From: an uncultured Bacteroidota bacterium
GTDB lineage: Bacteria; Bacteroidota; Bacteroidia; Bacteroidales; WCHB1-69
Reading direction: 5' to 3'
DNA: 41,752 nt
Assembly (NCBI GenBank): GCA_902774175.1
Contig: CACYHG010000016.1
Span: 1 to 41,752, forward strand
In this document: positions 29,263 to 36,881 of the stretch, piece after piece
Position numbering within the stretch: the first letter of the stretch is position 1
Layout of the letters: each line of letters opens with the position of its first letter
Notes under the pieces: model-generated
What the model was told of the DNA's origin: nothing
Databases searched by the model: none
Seen by the model: the letters and a program-made list of their open reading frames with translations, nothing else
Translations under genes and position numbers: made by a program

Positions 29263-30552
29263 GTGAACTACGAAAACAGAAAGGACCGGAACAGGGATTT
29301 TTCCGGTAAAAGGTATCACCGTGATGGTGACAGGGAGTGGAAACGCAGGTTTCCGAGAGACAGTGAGTCAAGCGACAGTGACGAATCGGAGAGGCAGGGT
29401 CGCCCGTATGGACGGGACCGCGATGGTGAAGACTCTGACAGGCCGAGGCGTCCGTTCCGCAGGGATCACGATGAAGATTCTGACAGGCCAAGGCGTTCCT
29501 TCCGCAGGGATAATGACGAAGACTCTGACAGGCCAAGACGCCCCTACCGCAGGGATCATGATAAAGACTCTGACAGGCCGAGGCGCCCGTTCCGCAGGGA
29601 TCATGATGAAGATTCTGACAGGCCAAGACGTCCGTTCCGCCGGGATCGCGAAGATGGTGGGCGGGACGGCTTCCGTCACGAGAGGCGTTCCTTCGGTGAC
29701 CGCCAGTTCCGTCGCAGGGAAAAGCAGCCCCATTACATTGAGGATTCTCCCATAATTGATGAGATTGTGAAAAAAAGGCGGGAGGAGGGTCGTTCGCCCG
29801 AACGCAAGCCGAAGGTGCTCTCTTTGGAATGGAACGAGGAGCGCGGCCTGATACGCCTTAACAAATACATCGCCAACGCAGGTGTCTGTTCGCGCCGTGA
29901 GGCTGACCGGCTGATTGAGGCCGGTGAGGTTACAGTCAACGGGGAGGTGGTGACCGAGTTGGGTGTCAAGATACAACCGACAGATGTGGTTCGCTATGGG
30001 GATCAGGTTTTACAGCGTGAAAAGCCGGTATACATTTTATTAAATAAGCCCAAGGATTATATCACAACCACAAACGACGAGTATGACAGAAAGAATGTGA
30101 TGAATCTGGTTGCAGGCGCATGCCCGCAGCGTGTCTATCCCGTCGGACGTTTGGACCGTAATACTACCGGCCTGCTTCTGATCACCAACGATGGTGAAAT
30201 GGCAAAAAAACTTACCCATCCGCGGTACGGGGTCAAGAAAATATATCATGTTGAATTGGACAAGTCCCTTTCCCAGGAGGATTTCCAGCAGATTATCTCC
30301 GGATTGGAACTGGTGGACGGCTTCATCGCACCGGATGAACTGGCCTATGTCGGCGAATCGCGCCGTGAGGTCGGCATTACGCTGCATTCCGGGAAAAACC
30401 GTATTGTCCGCAGGATTTTCGAACATCTCGGCTATGAGGTGGTCAAGCTGGACCGCGTCTATTATGCCGGCCTTACAAAGAAGGACCTTCCGCGCGGACA
30501 GTGGCGCTTTCTCCGTCCGGATGAGGTGAATATTTTGAAAATGAGTTTGTAA
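29263..30552 (+). CDS. RsuA/RluB-family rRNA pseudouridine synthase with a charged repeat N-terminus
   Basis: 429 residues from a GTG at 29263. Residues 1-185 are low-complexity, Arg/Asp-rich and likely disordered, and include five 15-residue repeats of the type EDSDRPRRPFRRDHD. The enzyme follows: an S4 RNA-binding domain (IRLNKYIANAGVCSRREADR, about 197-216), then the catalytic box VGRLDRNTTGLLLITND with Asp298 as nucleophile, KKIYHVELDK, and the C-terminal RIVRRIFEHLGYEVVKLDRV. It modifies a uridine in 23S or 16S rRNA; which one cannot be told. It precedes hydF by 3 bp. The N-terminal tail may bind RNA through its arginines. Confidence 0.88.
   Translation: MNYENRKDRNRDFSGKRYHRDGDREWKRRFPRDSESSDSDESERQGRPYGRDRDGEDSDRPRRPFRRDHDEDSDRPRRSFRRDNDEDSDRPRRPYRRDHDKDSDRPRRPFRRDHDEDSDRPRRPFRRDREDGGRDGFRHERRSFGDRQFRRREKQPHYIEDSPIIDEIVKKRREEGRSPERKPKVLSLEWNEERGLIRLNKYIANAGVCSRREADRLIEAGEVTVNGEVVTELGVKIQPTDVVRYGDQVLQREKPVYILLNKPKDYITTTNDEYDRKNVMNLVAGACPQRVYPVGRLDRNTTGLLLITNDGEMAKKLTHPRYGVKKIYHVELDKSLSQEDFQQIISGLELVDGFIAPDELAYVGESRREVGITLHSGKNRIVRRIFEHLGYEVVKLDRVYYAGLTKKDLPRGQWRFLRPDEVNILKMSL
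29428..29652 (+). repeat. Five 45-bp in-frame tandem repeats
   Basis: Units start at 29428, 29473, 29518, 29563 and 29608. Each encodes 15 residues (EDSDRPRRPFRRDHD with small changes such as S, Y or K at single positions). The unit length keeps the frame, so copy number can vary without breaking the protein. Confidence 0.95.
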
Positions 30553-30555
30553 CCC

Positions 30556-31737
30556 ATGCGGAACAAGGCGGTATACATCGGTGTTTTCGGGCGGGGCAAC
30601 CAGGGCAAGAGCAGTATGGTCAATGCCCTGACAGGCCAGCAGACCGCCATTGTCTCCGATGTGGCAGGTACCACGACTGATCCGGTAAGGAAATCCATGG
30701 AGATTTTCGGCATCGGGCCTGTGACGGTGGTGGACACCGCCGGATTGGACGACCCGACCGAGTTGGGGGCCAAGCGTCTGCAAAAGACGATGCAGACGTT
30801 GGACCAGATAGACCTGGCACTGCTCGTCTTTTCCGGTAACCAGTGGGGCGCGTCTGAGATCCAGCTTGCGGAGAAATTGAAGTCCAAGGATGTCCCCTTT
30901 GTGATTGTGCACAACAAATCGGATTTGGAGGGTTTGTCGCCCGCTTTGGGACGGCAGTTGGAGGCGCGTTACGGCGTAACGGTCTGCAGCTGCAGTGCGC
31001 AAACTGGTGAGGGTGTTCCTGATCTGGTGCGTGCCATGGTGGCCGCCATTCCCGATTCGGCATACCGTTCCACCTCAATGGTTGGGGATGTTGTGAAGCG
31101 GGGGGATGTTGTCGCGCTGGTGATGCCGCAGGATTCGGAGGCTCCGGAGGGGCGGCTTATTCTTCCGCAGGTGCAGATGATCCGCGATTTGCTGGACTGC
31201 CATGCCATTGCGGTCCCCATGCAGCTTGAGGAGCTGCCGCTTTTCCTTGAACGTCAGCGTCCCGATTTGGTGATCACCGACAGCCAGGTTTTTGCCGAAG
31301 TCAATAAGCAGCTTCCGGCTGATATTCCGCTGACCAGTTTCAGCATACTGCTTTCCAGGGCGAAAGGCAATTTTGAGTATTGTCTGGCGGGCACACCGCA
31401 TATCGACCGCCTGCGTGACGGAGACCGCATACTGATGCTGGAATCCTGTACACACATAACCTCCTGCGAGGATATCGGGCGTGTCAAGATTCCGCGCCTG
31501 TTACGGAAATATACCGGAAAAAGTCTGGAGTTTGACCATGTCTCCTCGCTCGACCCGCTGCCGGATCTCGGGAGGTATGCCATGGCCATCCAGTGTGGCG
31601 CCTGCATGGTGACCCGCCGGCAGATTGCCAACCGTTTGAAACAAATTGCAGATTTTCCGCTCCCAATCTCCAACTACGGCATGTGCATCGCCTACGTGAC
31701 CGGCATTTTCAACCGTGTTACGGCGATTTTCCGGTAA
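30556..31737 (+). CDS. hydF: [FeFe]-hydrogenase maturation GTPase HydF
   Basis: A 393-residue scaffold that builds and delivers the 2Fe part of the H-cluster. The P-loop is GRGNQGKSS at 12-20, the switch is VAGTTTDPV (36-44) and G3 is VVDTAGLDD (58-66), followed by HNKSD (G4, 119-123). The C-terminal Fe-S ligands are C298-T-H300 and C347-G-A-C350, in the CxH-x46-CxxC spacing of HydF. The residue before C347 is Gln, not the His of some homologues. The partners hydE and hydG and a hydrogenase are not in this window. Last gene of the glnA-led gene string. Confidence 0.93.
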   Translation: MRNKAVYIGVFGRGNQGKSSMVNALTGQQTAIVSDVAGTTTDPVRKSMEIFGIGPVTVVDTAGLDDPTELGAKRLQKTMQTLDQIDLALLVFSGNQWGASEIQLAEKLKSKDVPFVIVHNKSDLEGLSPALGRQLEARYGVTVCSCSAQTGEGVPDLVRAMVAAIPDSAYRSTSMVGDVVKRGDVVALVMPQDSEAPEGRLILPQVQMIRDLLDCHAIAVPMQLEELPLFLERQRPDLVITDSQVFAEVNKQLPADIPLTSFSILLSRAKGNFEYCLAGTPHIDRLRDGDRILMLESCTHITSCEDIGRVKIPRLLRKYTGKSLEFDHVSSLDPLPDLGRYAMAIQCGACMVTRRQIANRLKQIADFPLPISNYGMCIAYVTGIFNRVTAIFR

Positions 31738-31815
31738 TCGGTTTGTTGCGCATTTTTTTTCTACCAATACAATAATTAAAAAGATATTGTCGTTAAAGTC
31801 TCAAAAAATTGAATT

Positions 31816-32037
31816 ATGGATATTATACCAGCAATGAACCCTGCACAAGTGGAAGTGATGAACATGATGTCGTTTGTGAATTCCCAAAGTTCATGGAGCC
31901 GCATGAAGGAGGCTTTAGCGGATTATTTTGCCAAACAGCTTGATGATGAGATTGATGCCTTGTGGCAGGATGAGATACTAACCGAGGAGAAAGTGCACTC
32001 CTTTGCCACACTTCACGAACGCACACCATACAGATAG
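31816..32037 (+). CDS. Putative antitoxin of a PIN-toxin pair
   Basis: A 73-residue mainly helical protein with an acidic middle (DDEIDALWQDEILTEEKVHSF). It ends 6 bp before a PIN-domain gene. Size and position fit a type II antitoxin, and the ending (TEEKVHSFATLHERTPYR) is typical of short Bacteroidota partners of COG1569 PIN toxins. No DNA-binding fold is obvious by eye. The 78 bp upstream are AT-rich without a perfect -7 box. Confidence 0.6.
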   Translation: MDIIPAMNPAQVEVMNMMSFVNSQSSWSRMKEALADYFAKQLDDEIDALWQDEILTEEKVHSFATLHERTPYR

Positions 32038-32043
32038 ACTGCC

Positions 32044-32448
32044 ATGCGTATTGTTCTTGACACCAATTGCCTGTTGATGGCCATCTCCGACCGTACACAT
32101 TACCATCGGGTGTGGCAGGCTTTTGTGAATAACGAATATACATTATGCGTAACAAATGAAATTATTGAGGAATATGTTGAGGTTATCGGAAGGAATATCA
32201 ATCAGCATGTTGCAGAAACTGTTGTTTACATTATAATGACACGAAACAATGTTCTGCATATAGATCCACATTTCCGTTTCAGACTGATTGAATCAGACCC
32301 TGATGACAATAAGTTTGTTGATTGTGCTATTGCCTCTAATGCCAAATACATTGTCTCACAAGATCATCATTTTGATATTCTCAAGCGAATTCCTTTTCCT
32401 AAGGTGGATGTAATTTCAATTGATTCATTTCTTACTGAAATCGAATAA
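32044..32448 (+). CDS. PIN-domain ribonuclease, putative toxin (COG1569 type)
   Basis: A 134-residue PIN-fold nuclease. The acidic metal site is visible: D6 in VLDTNCLL, the NEIIEEY helix (E39 or E43), D88 in SDPDDNKFVDCAI, and D107 in SQDHHFD. Such toxins cut RNA when free of antitoxin. It follows the 73-residue gene by 6 bp and is probably co-transcribed and counteracted by it. It converges with the lipase-like gene, with a 30-bp palindrome between the two stops. Confidence 0.82.
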   Translation: MRIVLDTNCLLMAISDRTHYHRVWQAFVNNEYTLCVTNEIIEEYVEVIGRNINQHVAETVVYIIMTRNNVLHIDPHFRFRLIESDPDDNKFVDCAIASNAKYIVSQDHHFDILKRIPFPKVDVISIDSFLTEIE

Positions 32449-32585
32449 TCATTTGCATTTCCGTTCGTCTGGTCAAATAGAGTGCCGCATAGACCTCAGT
32501 CATTTGCCGAGGGGCAGATATGTCCTGAAAATCCGTATGGAAAAGTGCGTTTCAATTCACCATGTGATACGGAATTAACCATTGT

Positions 32586-32615
32586 TGTAGGGACTGTGCA
32601 TGCACAGTCCCTACA
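32586..32615. terminator. Perfect 30-bp palindrome between convergent genes
   Basis: A symmetrical element made of TGTAGGGACTGTGCA followed by its exact reverse complement. It lies between the PIN-toxin gene and the opposing lipase-like gene, and the stop codon of the latter (32611-32613) is inside one arm. It could terminate from both sides, although T-tracts are lacking. Its form is also that of dispersed palindromic repeats. The rest of 32449-32585 shows nothing I can interpret. Confidence 0.7.
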
Positions 32616-33816
32616 CATTCATATGCACCAGCACCAGCCAGATGTAGAATTCAAGGCAGGCTGTCAGGTGGTCCTTTGATGAGAGGTCGCTCAAGGTGTA
32701 GTTGTGGTCGAAGTTGACCGCGTCAACGGAAATCTTGTAGGGGATTATCTCGTCGGTGGGGGTGTGGAACAGCTGCACATGATGCTGCGGATGGTACCGT
32801 GGCACGAGGTCGTTCTTTTTGAAGGCGCCGAACAGTTTGGTCAGTTCACTGTTCCGCGTGGCCGGATCCGGTGTGAAGAAGTCCTCATGGAAAACTTCGC
32901 GCATGTTGCGAGTGAGGTTTTCATTGGCCATATAGAAGTCAACACTGTCCAGTATTCCGAGGACATCATGGTATTTGGGCTTGAAGATGAGGCTCCAGTC
33001 CAGATCAAGCTGGTGGCACTCGTTCATGGCGCGGATAATCTGCAGGGCGAAGCCGGGCTTGGTGTAGTTGCTGTATTTTGATGAGTCGGCCAAGAGTGTT
33101 GTGAAGATGGTTGTGATGCTCAGCGGCGGGCCGGCGGCAAACACCTCACCTATGTTCGGATATTGCTCCTTCTCCAGCTTCTCAAGCAATGCCACGGTGG
33201 CATTACCGCCTTGGGAAACACCGGCCAGGAGGGTCTGGTCGTGGTAGCTTATTTTGGCCTTTTCCAAATATTCGCGCGCGGCGAGCAGCATGTCATAGCA
33301 GGCCTGCGCAGTGCTTGCGGTGTGCAGGTAGGGGTGGTTGAAGGTTTCGGTCTGGGAAACTCCGTATCCGATATAGTCCGCCTCCACCACAATGTATCCT
33401 GCCAGTGCCGGTGCGGCTTCCGGGCTGAAATCCAGACGGGATGGCGCCCAATGGAATGGGCATGTGCCGTGCTGCACGGAGCAGAGTCCGCGGAATGTGC
33501 TGTCAAAATCTGTACGGAACGTTATGATTCCGGAAACCTCCAGCGGCTTTCCGTCCACACCGGTGGTGCGGTATTTCAGGGTCACCTTTCTTACCGGATG
33601 CCAGGGAATCTTTACGGGAAACGACGACAGCTTTCCGCCTGTCATGTCGTCACATGCCTTCTTGATCTCCTCCACAGTCAGGTCACGCTCCTCAATGACG
33701 CTGTAGAGAGGTGTCTTCTCAGGTGTGGGTGGGTTTACGGGTTCCGGGTCTTTTTTGCACGAACCGGAGAAAACGATCAGTGCTGCAAATGTTAAGATGC
33801 GAAGTATGTTTTTCAT
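32611..33816 (-). CDS. Lipase-like alpha/beta-hydrolase lipoprotein
   Basis: 401 residues. The lipoprotein signal ends at SGSC with C20 as the lipidated residue, followed by a Pro-rich linker. The hydrolase has the nucleophile elbow GVSQGG (Ser201), a candidate Asp in HTPTDEIIPY near 352, and a His in SSKDHLTACLEF near 383. Layout resembles secretory lipases/esterases that act outside the inner membrane. KKDPEP after the Cys gives no certain sorting signal. It starts 12 bp after the upstream AsmA-like gene on the same strand, so the two form a likely operon. Substrate unknown. Confidence 0.75.
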   Translation of the reverse strand: MKNILRILTFAALIVFSGSCKKDPEPVNPPTPEKTPLYSVIEERDLTVEEIKKACDDMTGGKLSSFPVKIPWHPVRKVTLKYRTTGVDGKPLEVSGIITFRTDFDSTFRGLCSVQHGTCPFHWAPSRLDFSPEAAPALAGYIVVEADYIGYGVSQTETFNHPYLHTASTAQACYDMLLAAREYLEKAKISYHDQTLLAGVSQGGNATVALLEKLEKEQYPNIGEVFAAGPPLSITTIFTTLLADSSKYSNYTKPGFALQIIRAMNECHQLDLDWSLIFKPKYHDVLGILDSVDFYMANENLTRNMREVFHEDFFTPDPATRNSELTKLFGAFKKNDLVPRYHPQHHVQLFHTPTDEIIPYKISVDAVNFDHNYTLSDLSSKDHLTACLEFYIWLVLVHMNV

Positions 33817-33828
33817 GATGTGTTGTTA

Positions 33829-36102
33829 TTATTCTTCGGTGATGTTTTCAGTGTCCATATTCCTCAATATGCTTCCAATCCGGTAGCAGTTCTCCGTCCG
33901 GTCGGACTCATCGGTTGTGATTTCCAGCTGGCGTGCATTCAGGCCGGACTGTTTGACCATGTAGTAGCGGATGTACTGGTTGCGCCGCTCCGCCATTGCA
34001 GCCAGCTCCTTGCGCATGGATGAAAGCGGGTAAAGCTTCTCCGCCTTCTCCGCCACGCTCTTCTTGCTGTAGGCTTCACCAACCTTGTCGTCAAGGAATG
34101 TCATGAAATCCAAATCCTTGGTGTTTATGGCGTTAATGCGGTCAAAATCGGTCAGCTGCAGCCTGTATTCCCTCTTTTCCGGGTTCTGCAGCAGGTAGTA
34201 GTCCCTTTTGACGTTGTAAAGCGAAAGCTGGTGCGCCGCCTTATCCCAGTCTATCTGCTGCTCAAGCTGTATCTGTATGTTTGTGTCCATCTGGGCCAGT
34301 TTTGTGAGTTTGGAGAGGAAGTCATACTGCTCGGAGGTGAAGTCGAACTGCAGCGGGTCAATCTTCATCTGTTCAAGCTGGTCGCTGTTAAGGCCGACGG
34401 CATCGGCCATGTGCTGCAGCGGGGAGACGGAGACCTTCACCAGCAGGTTGCTGAGTGTTTTCCAGACCATCTTCATGTAGGAGAATTCCGGATTGTCAAG
34501 GTTGCCCGCAACCGGGATGTCAAGCAGGATCTTGTCATCCTTGTCGTTGAGCACATAGACGGCCGCTTTCAGCGGTATGGACACCTCAGGTTTCACATCC
34601 TGACGTTTGTCCCCAACGGTCAGCTTGTAGATGTCCACCTTGTTGTCGCCCTGCAGCTGGGAGTTGCGGACGCTGTTTTCTGAAGTGAATGAGAAGACTC
34701 CTTCGGTCAGCGGATAACCGAGATAGTGTACGACGTATGGCGAAAGCTGCTTCATGTTCAGATTCTTGATTGTCGCAACGACGTTTTGGAATACTTTCGG
34801 GTTGTCCAGATGTCCGCTCCAATGCAGGGCAGCGAATCCACCGTCGGGTAGGGTGGCTGTCATTTTCAGATGGTTCTTTCCCTCTTCGCTGTTCAGGTTT
34901 TCAGCCTTGACCCTGATGCGTGTTATCGGGAAGCGGAATGTTTCCTCCAAGGTTTGGTCGTTGATGGTGAAGTTGCAGTTCTCAACGGAGAGTTCGTTGA
35001 GCCTGAACCGGATTGGAGCGGATGCGGTCGTGTCTGCCTCCGCTTTTTCAGCCGTGCTGCTGACCGTGTCTTTCTTACTGCTGTTCGGACTGGCGAGCAG
35101 TTGTGAGAAATTGTCGCTGCCGTTTGCAAGCCGGTCATAGTGTGATGACAGTCCGTCAATGCGGACATGGTTGATTGCGTACAATTGCTGTTTCAGGCTA
35201 ATGCGGTCAATGTCTATGTCGATGTTGTTCACCGACATCACCTCCTTCTTTTCCGGATCGTTTATTTTCAGCTTGTTGATGGCACACTGCCCTTGTATGT
35301 CAAGGTTCAGCGGTTCGTCAAGATTGCCGCTGAGGTTGATTTTCCCGCTGAAATCCCCCTGTGGAATCTCCGCGTTGAGCGCACCGGCCAGGTAGGGGGT
35401 GAGGTTTGAGAGCGCGAAACGGCTTATGTCGAGCATTACCTCGTAGTCGTTGCTTGCAATATTGTACTTGACTTTGGTGCGGAGCGAGCCGTGGTCGGCG
35501 AAGGAGAGGGAGAGCCCTGCATCGGTGCTGTTTTCACCGTCCAGATAAACACCCGGCACCTTCAGGTGCATGTTTTTCAGAGCCCATTCCTTGTCCAGCT
35601 TCCGGTCATGGTAGCGTATGTTGCCGTCGGCAAGCCGGATATTGTAGATTCCTATTTTCCAGTTCGATTTGCTTGTGTCCGGATCATCGTTGGAGAAGCG
35701 TTCCATGATGTCGGAAAAATTGAACAGGCTGTCATCCTGTATGATCTGGACGTGCGGTCCGGCTAACGTGATGTGCGGTATGTGCAGTTCCGACCTGAGC
35801 AGCTTCAGCAGCCTGACGGAGACATCCAACGTGTCGAAGGTGACAAAGTCGTTTTGTCCGTCCGCCTCCTTCATGTTGAAGCCGTAAATGCGCACATTGC
35901 CGGTCAGCAGGTGCAGTTTGAGCCGCTTTATCTCAATCTGGCGGCCTATTATGCCGGTGTCGTGGTTCTGGATTACGGCTTTTCCTATCGGGCCGGCAAA
36001 CATAATCACCAGCAGCAGCAGGCCCAGGAGGGAAAACCCTGCGATGCGGAGGCCTTTCACCACTTTCCCAACGTTCTTTCTTTTCTCTTTTGTATCAGAC
36101 AT
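33829..36102 (-). CDS. AsmA/DUF748-like inner-membrane protein
   Basis: 757 residues. A short Lys-rich cytoplasmic N-terminus is followed by one transmembrane helix (IAGFSLLGLLLLVIMFAGPI, about 20-40) and then a long beta-rich periplasmic part. The part typical of AsmA/DUF748 proteins is KRLKLHLLTGNVRIYGFNMK, with later strand repeats such as GDFSGKINLSGNLDEPLNLD and AALHWSGHLDNPK. A Ser/Thr-rich linker lies near 355-375. AsmA-like proteins are thought to carry phospholipids to the outer membrane. I chose the ATG at 36100-36102 (MSDTKEKRK); the frame 12 codons longer would place its start upstream of the -7 box. Upstream partner of the lipase-like lipoprotein. Confidence 0.72.
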   Translation of the reverse strand: MSDTKEKRKNVGKVVKGLRIAGFSLLGLLLLVIMFAGPIGKAVIQNHDTGIIGRQIEIKRLKLHLLTGNVRIYGFNMKEADGQNDFVTFDTLDVSVRLLKLLRSELHIPHITLAGPHVQIIQDDSLFNFSDIMERFSNDDPDTSKSNWKIGIYNIRLADGNIRYHDRKLDKEWALKNMHLKVPGVYLDGENSTDAGLSLSFADHGSLRTKVKYNIASNDYEVMLDISRFALSNLTPYLAGALNAEIPQGDFSGKINLSGNLDEPLNLDIQGQCAINKLKINDPEKKEVMSVNNIDIDIDRISLKQQLYAINHVRIDGLSSHYDRLANGSDNFSQLLASPNSSKKDTVSSTAEKAEADTTASAPIRFRLNELSVENCNFTINDQTLEETFRFPITRIRVKAENLNSEEGKNHLKMTATLPDGGFAALHWSGHLDNPKVFQNVVATIKNLNMKQLSPYVVHYLGYPLTEGVFSFTSENSVRNSQLQGDNKVDIYKLTVGDKRQDVKPEVSIPLKAAVYVLNDKDDKILLDIPVAGNLDNPEFSYMKMVWKTLSNLLVKVSVSPLQHMADAVGLNSDQLEQMKIDPLQFDFTSEQYDFLSKLTKLAQMDTNIQIQLEQQIDWDKAAHQLSLYNVKRDYYLLQNPEKREYRLQLTDFDRINAINTKDLDFMTFLDDKVGEAYSKKSVAEKAEKLYPLSSMRKELAAMAERRNQYIRYYMVKQSGLNARQLEITTDESDRTENCYRIGSILRNMDTENITEE

Positions 36103-36134
36103 ATTGCATAAAAATTCGGCACCATGGCCAAAAT

Positions 36135-36143
36135 GCAAAAATA
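36135..36143 (-). promoter_or_regulatory. -7 promoter box of the AsmA-like gene
   Basis: The minus strand reads TATTTTTGC, 32 bp upstream of the ATG at 36102. An identical box faces the opposite way at 36219-36227. Confidence 0.6.
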
Positions 36144-36218
36144 GACAATTATCGGATTTGTTTTTCTTTTTTTTTCAAAAAAATGGAGGTGGGTGGCGGA
36201 GGCAATTGAAGAAAGTGC

Positions 36219-36227
36219 TATTTTTGC
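36219..36227 (+). promoter_or_regulatory. -7 promoter box of the secreted coiled-coil gene
   Basis: TATTTTTGC, 21 bp before the ATG at 36249. It is divergent from the same sequence at 36135-36143, with 75 bp between the two boxes. Confidence 0.6.
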
Positions 36228-36248
36228 AAAAAAATTAAAATTGCTATT

Positions 36249-36833
36249 ATGAAAAGGTTTTTTGTATTGTTTGCAGGATTGTTTTTCCTGGGTGGAGTTG
36301 TCTCTGCACAGAATGTCAGTGCAGTAACTGTTGAATTTTCCAAGGATGCCATGCGGCCTGCCTTCAGCATGCAGCTGGACTGCTCCAAGAAGATTGCCGA
36401 AGAGGCGTTGAAGAAACGTCTGAAAAAGGACCGGATCAAGGGCAAGTCCTCCGGTTCCATGATGCTTTACAAAAAGGTTTCCAACAAGGATTTGGGTGTG
36501 ACCAACTGCAATCTCTACACAAAGGTGGAGGGCATGGGCCGCAAATGCAACCTCTATTTCTTCCTGGAGCGGGAGAATGGAAACTTCATCACGGCCGGCG
36601 ATCCTGAAGAGGGGAGCATCATGAAGTACATGGAGTCGCTCACCAAGGATGTTGAGGCGTTGCAGCACAAGAACAAGGTGAACGACCAGAAAAAGGCCTA
36701 TGAAAAGGCTGAGAAGAAGTATCAGAAGCTTGTGAAACAGCAGAACAAGCTGGAAAAGAAGGTTGAAAAGGCCGATAAGGCCCGTCAGGAGGAGAAAGCC
36801 GCTCTTGAGGAGCTTCAGAAACAGGAGAAGTAG
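36249..36833 (+). CDS. Secreted protein with a C-terminal coiled coil
   Basis: 194 residues with a signal peptide (KRFFVLFAGLFFLGGVVSAQ). The middle (about 20-120) is a small alpha/beta region of unknown family with two or three cysteines. Residues ~135-194 are a highly charged coiled coil (KAYEKAEKKYQKLVKQQNKL, then LEKKVEKADKARQEEKAALE). It is probably periplasmic. I see no lipobox or sorting tail. The product does not resemble its neighbours. An imperfect hairpin (GGGACGCG...CGCGTTTCC, 36836-36857) follows the stop. Confidence 0.7.
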   Translation: MKRFFVLFAGLFFLGGVVSAQNVSAVTVEFSKDAMRPAFSMQLDCSKKIAEEALKKRLKKDRIKGKSSGSMMLYKKVSNKDLGVTNCNLYTKVEGMGRKCNLYFFLERENGNFITAGDPEEGSIMKYMESLTKDVEALQHKNKVNDQKKAYEKAEKKYQKLVKQQNKLEKKVEKADKARQEEKAALEELQKQEK

Positions 36834-36881
36834 CCGGGACGCGTCAATCGCGTTTCCTTAGGGGTTCATCTTTATTGTCCA

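Noticed and set aside
27430..29319. A 629-codon open frame antisense to the S41 protease gene
   Set aside because: It mirrors the codon pattern of a clearly conserved protease, has no recognisable domain or promoter, and is a typical shadow frame.
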